The notes beneath the pieces are model-generated. The model did not search any database. It was not told the DNA's origin and saw nothing but the letters and a program-made list of their open reading frames with translations. 48,317 nt of DNA, taken from Micromonospora sp. CB01531 (GTDB taxonomy: Bacteria > Actinomycetota > Actinomycetes > Mycobacteriales > Micromonosporaceae). Where the stretch lies: assembly GCF_001905095.1 (NCBI RefSeq), contig NZ_LWLS01000059.1, positions 99,022 to 147,338 on the forward strand, read 5' to 3'. Every line of letters begins with the position of its first letter. The stretch's first letter is position 1. The translations under genes and the position numbers were made by a program. Of this stretch, positions 48,224 through 48,317 are shown in pieces.

Positions 48224-48317
48224 CTACGCGGCCTTGTCGAGGGTGACGGTGTAGCCCAGGCTGTGGAGTTGTTTGATGAGCCGGTCGCGTTGTCGGTCGG
48301 GGTTGCGGCGGGTGAAG
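48224..48317 (-). CDS. Transposase, C-terminal fragment (runs off window end)
   Basis: 31 residues are visible, ending IKQLHSLGYTVTLDKAA before TAG at 48224-48226. The FTRRNPDRQRDRLIKQL pattern with terminal LGYTVTL..AA resembles the C-termini of IS transposases of IS110 type as I recall them; too short to fix the family. Codon use is slightly less GC-biased than the neighbours (GTTGTTTGATGAG on the complementary strand). Confidence 0.55.
   Translation of the reverse strand, partial: FTRRNPDRQRDRLIKQLHSLGYTVTLDKAA

Overview
The window comes from a high-GC actinobacterium. Gene content, codon use and several protein N-termini look like Micromonosporaceae, most likely Micromonospora or a close relative; this is inferred from the sequence alone. 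Two blocks keep Mycobacterium tuberculosis gene order as I remember it. One is murB / SDR / mshA / YbjN / gpmA / senX3 / regX3 (Rv0482-Rv0491 region), with Rv0474-hbhA-Rv0476 counterparts found further along. The other is pabC / nitrobindin / sseC / sseA / lmeA (Rv0812-Rv0817c).

Layout. 1-1047: start of a secreted protein gene (minus strand) behind an 836-bp region with three tandem sigma-R-type promoter motifs. 1048-4731: phosphate-responsive senX3-regX3 pair, divergent phoU with GTTCACC boxes between, and gpmA. 4883-7572: two tandem paralogous MFS exporters. 7958-10935: Rho_N/histone-H1-like protein, YbjN protein and mycothiol glycosyltransferase MshA. 11107-14743: SDR, methyltransferase, murB and a mycothiol-dependent isomerase-family protein. 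14868-21594: LacI regulator and a giant secreted ThuA / sugar dehydrogenase / PKD / CBM6 / DUF1080 protein. 21773-28721: GNAT, then a minus-strand ABC transporter, two-component system and EI24 gene group. 28824-33901: WYL regulator, SDR, a GNAT with a small upstream ORF, AlaX, hydrolase and DUF2516. 33975-36172: HbhA-like protein, XRE regulator and a divergent hydrolase. 36226-40712: asparaginase, BKACE enzyme, Fur-YgfZ pair and PabC. 40788-44470: a translationally coupled cassette (34-aa membrane peptide, 20-aa peptide, nitrobindin), DsrE, SCP2-like protein and glycogen debranching enzyme. 44526-48040: membrane-anchored unknown, sulfur operon sseA-sseC behind a three-cysteine leader peptide, and LmeA. 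48152-48317: a 22-bp triple tandem repeat beside a transposase C-terminus.

Themes. (1) Redox and thiol biology: sigma-R-like promoters, mshA, a mycothiol-dependent enzyme, sulfurtransferases with a cysteine leader, nitrobindin, and Fur with an Fe-S maintenance protein. (2) Most transcription units carry a TANNNT -10 element 6-8 nt before the start codon, which predicts widespread leaderless transcription. Two divergent gene pairs share one fused -10 element. (3) Two dispersed elements recur: a 52-nt translatable leader element (11869-11920 and 41401-41452) and a GATCATGAGGTTGGCGG palindrome (12741-12797 and 40702-40761), the latter always between convergent genes. The strongest candidates for undescribed biology are the triple promoter array, the mini-ORF cassette with its dispersed leader element, and the small upstream ORF with hairpin before the GNAT at 31005.
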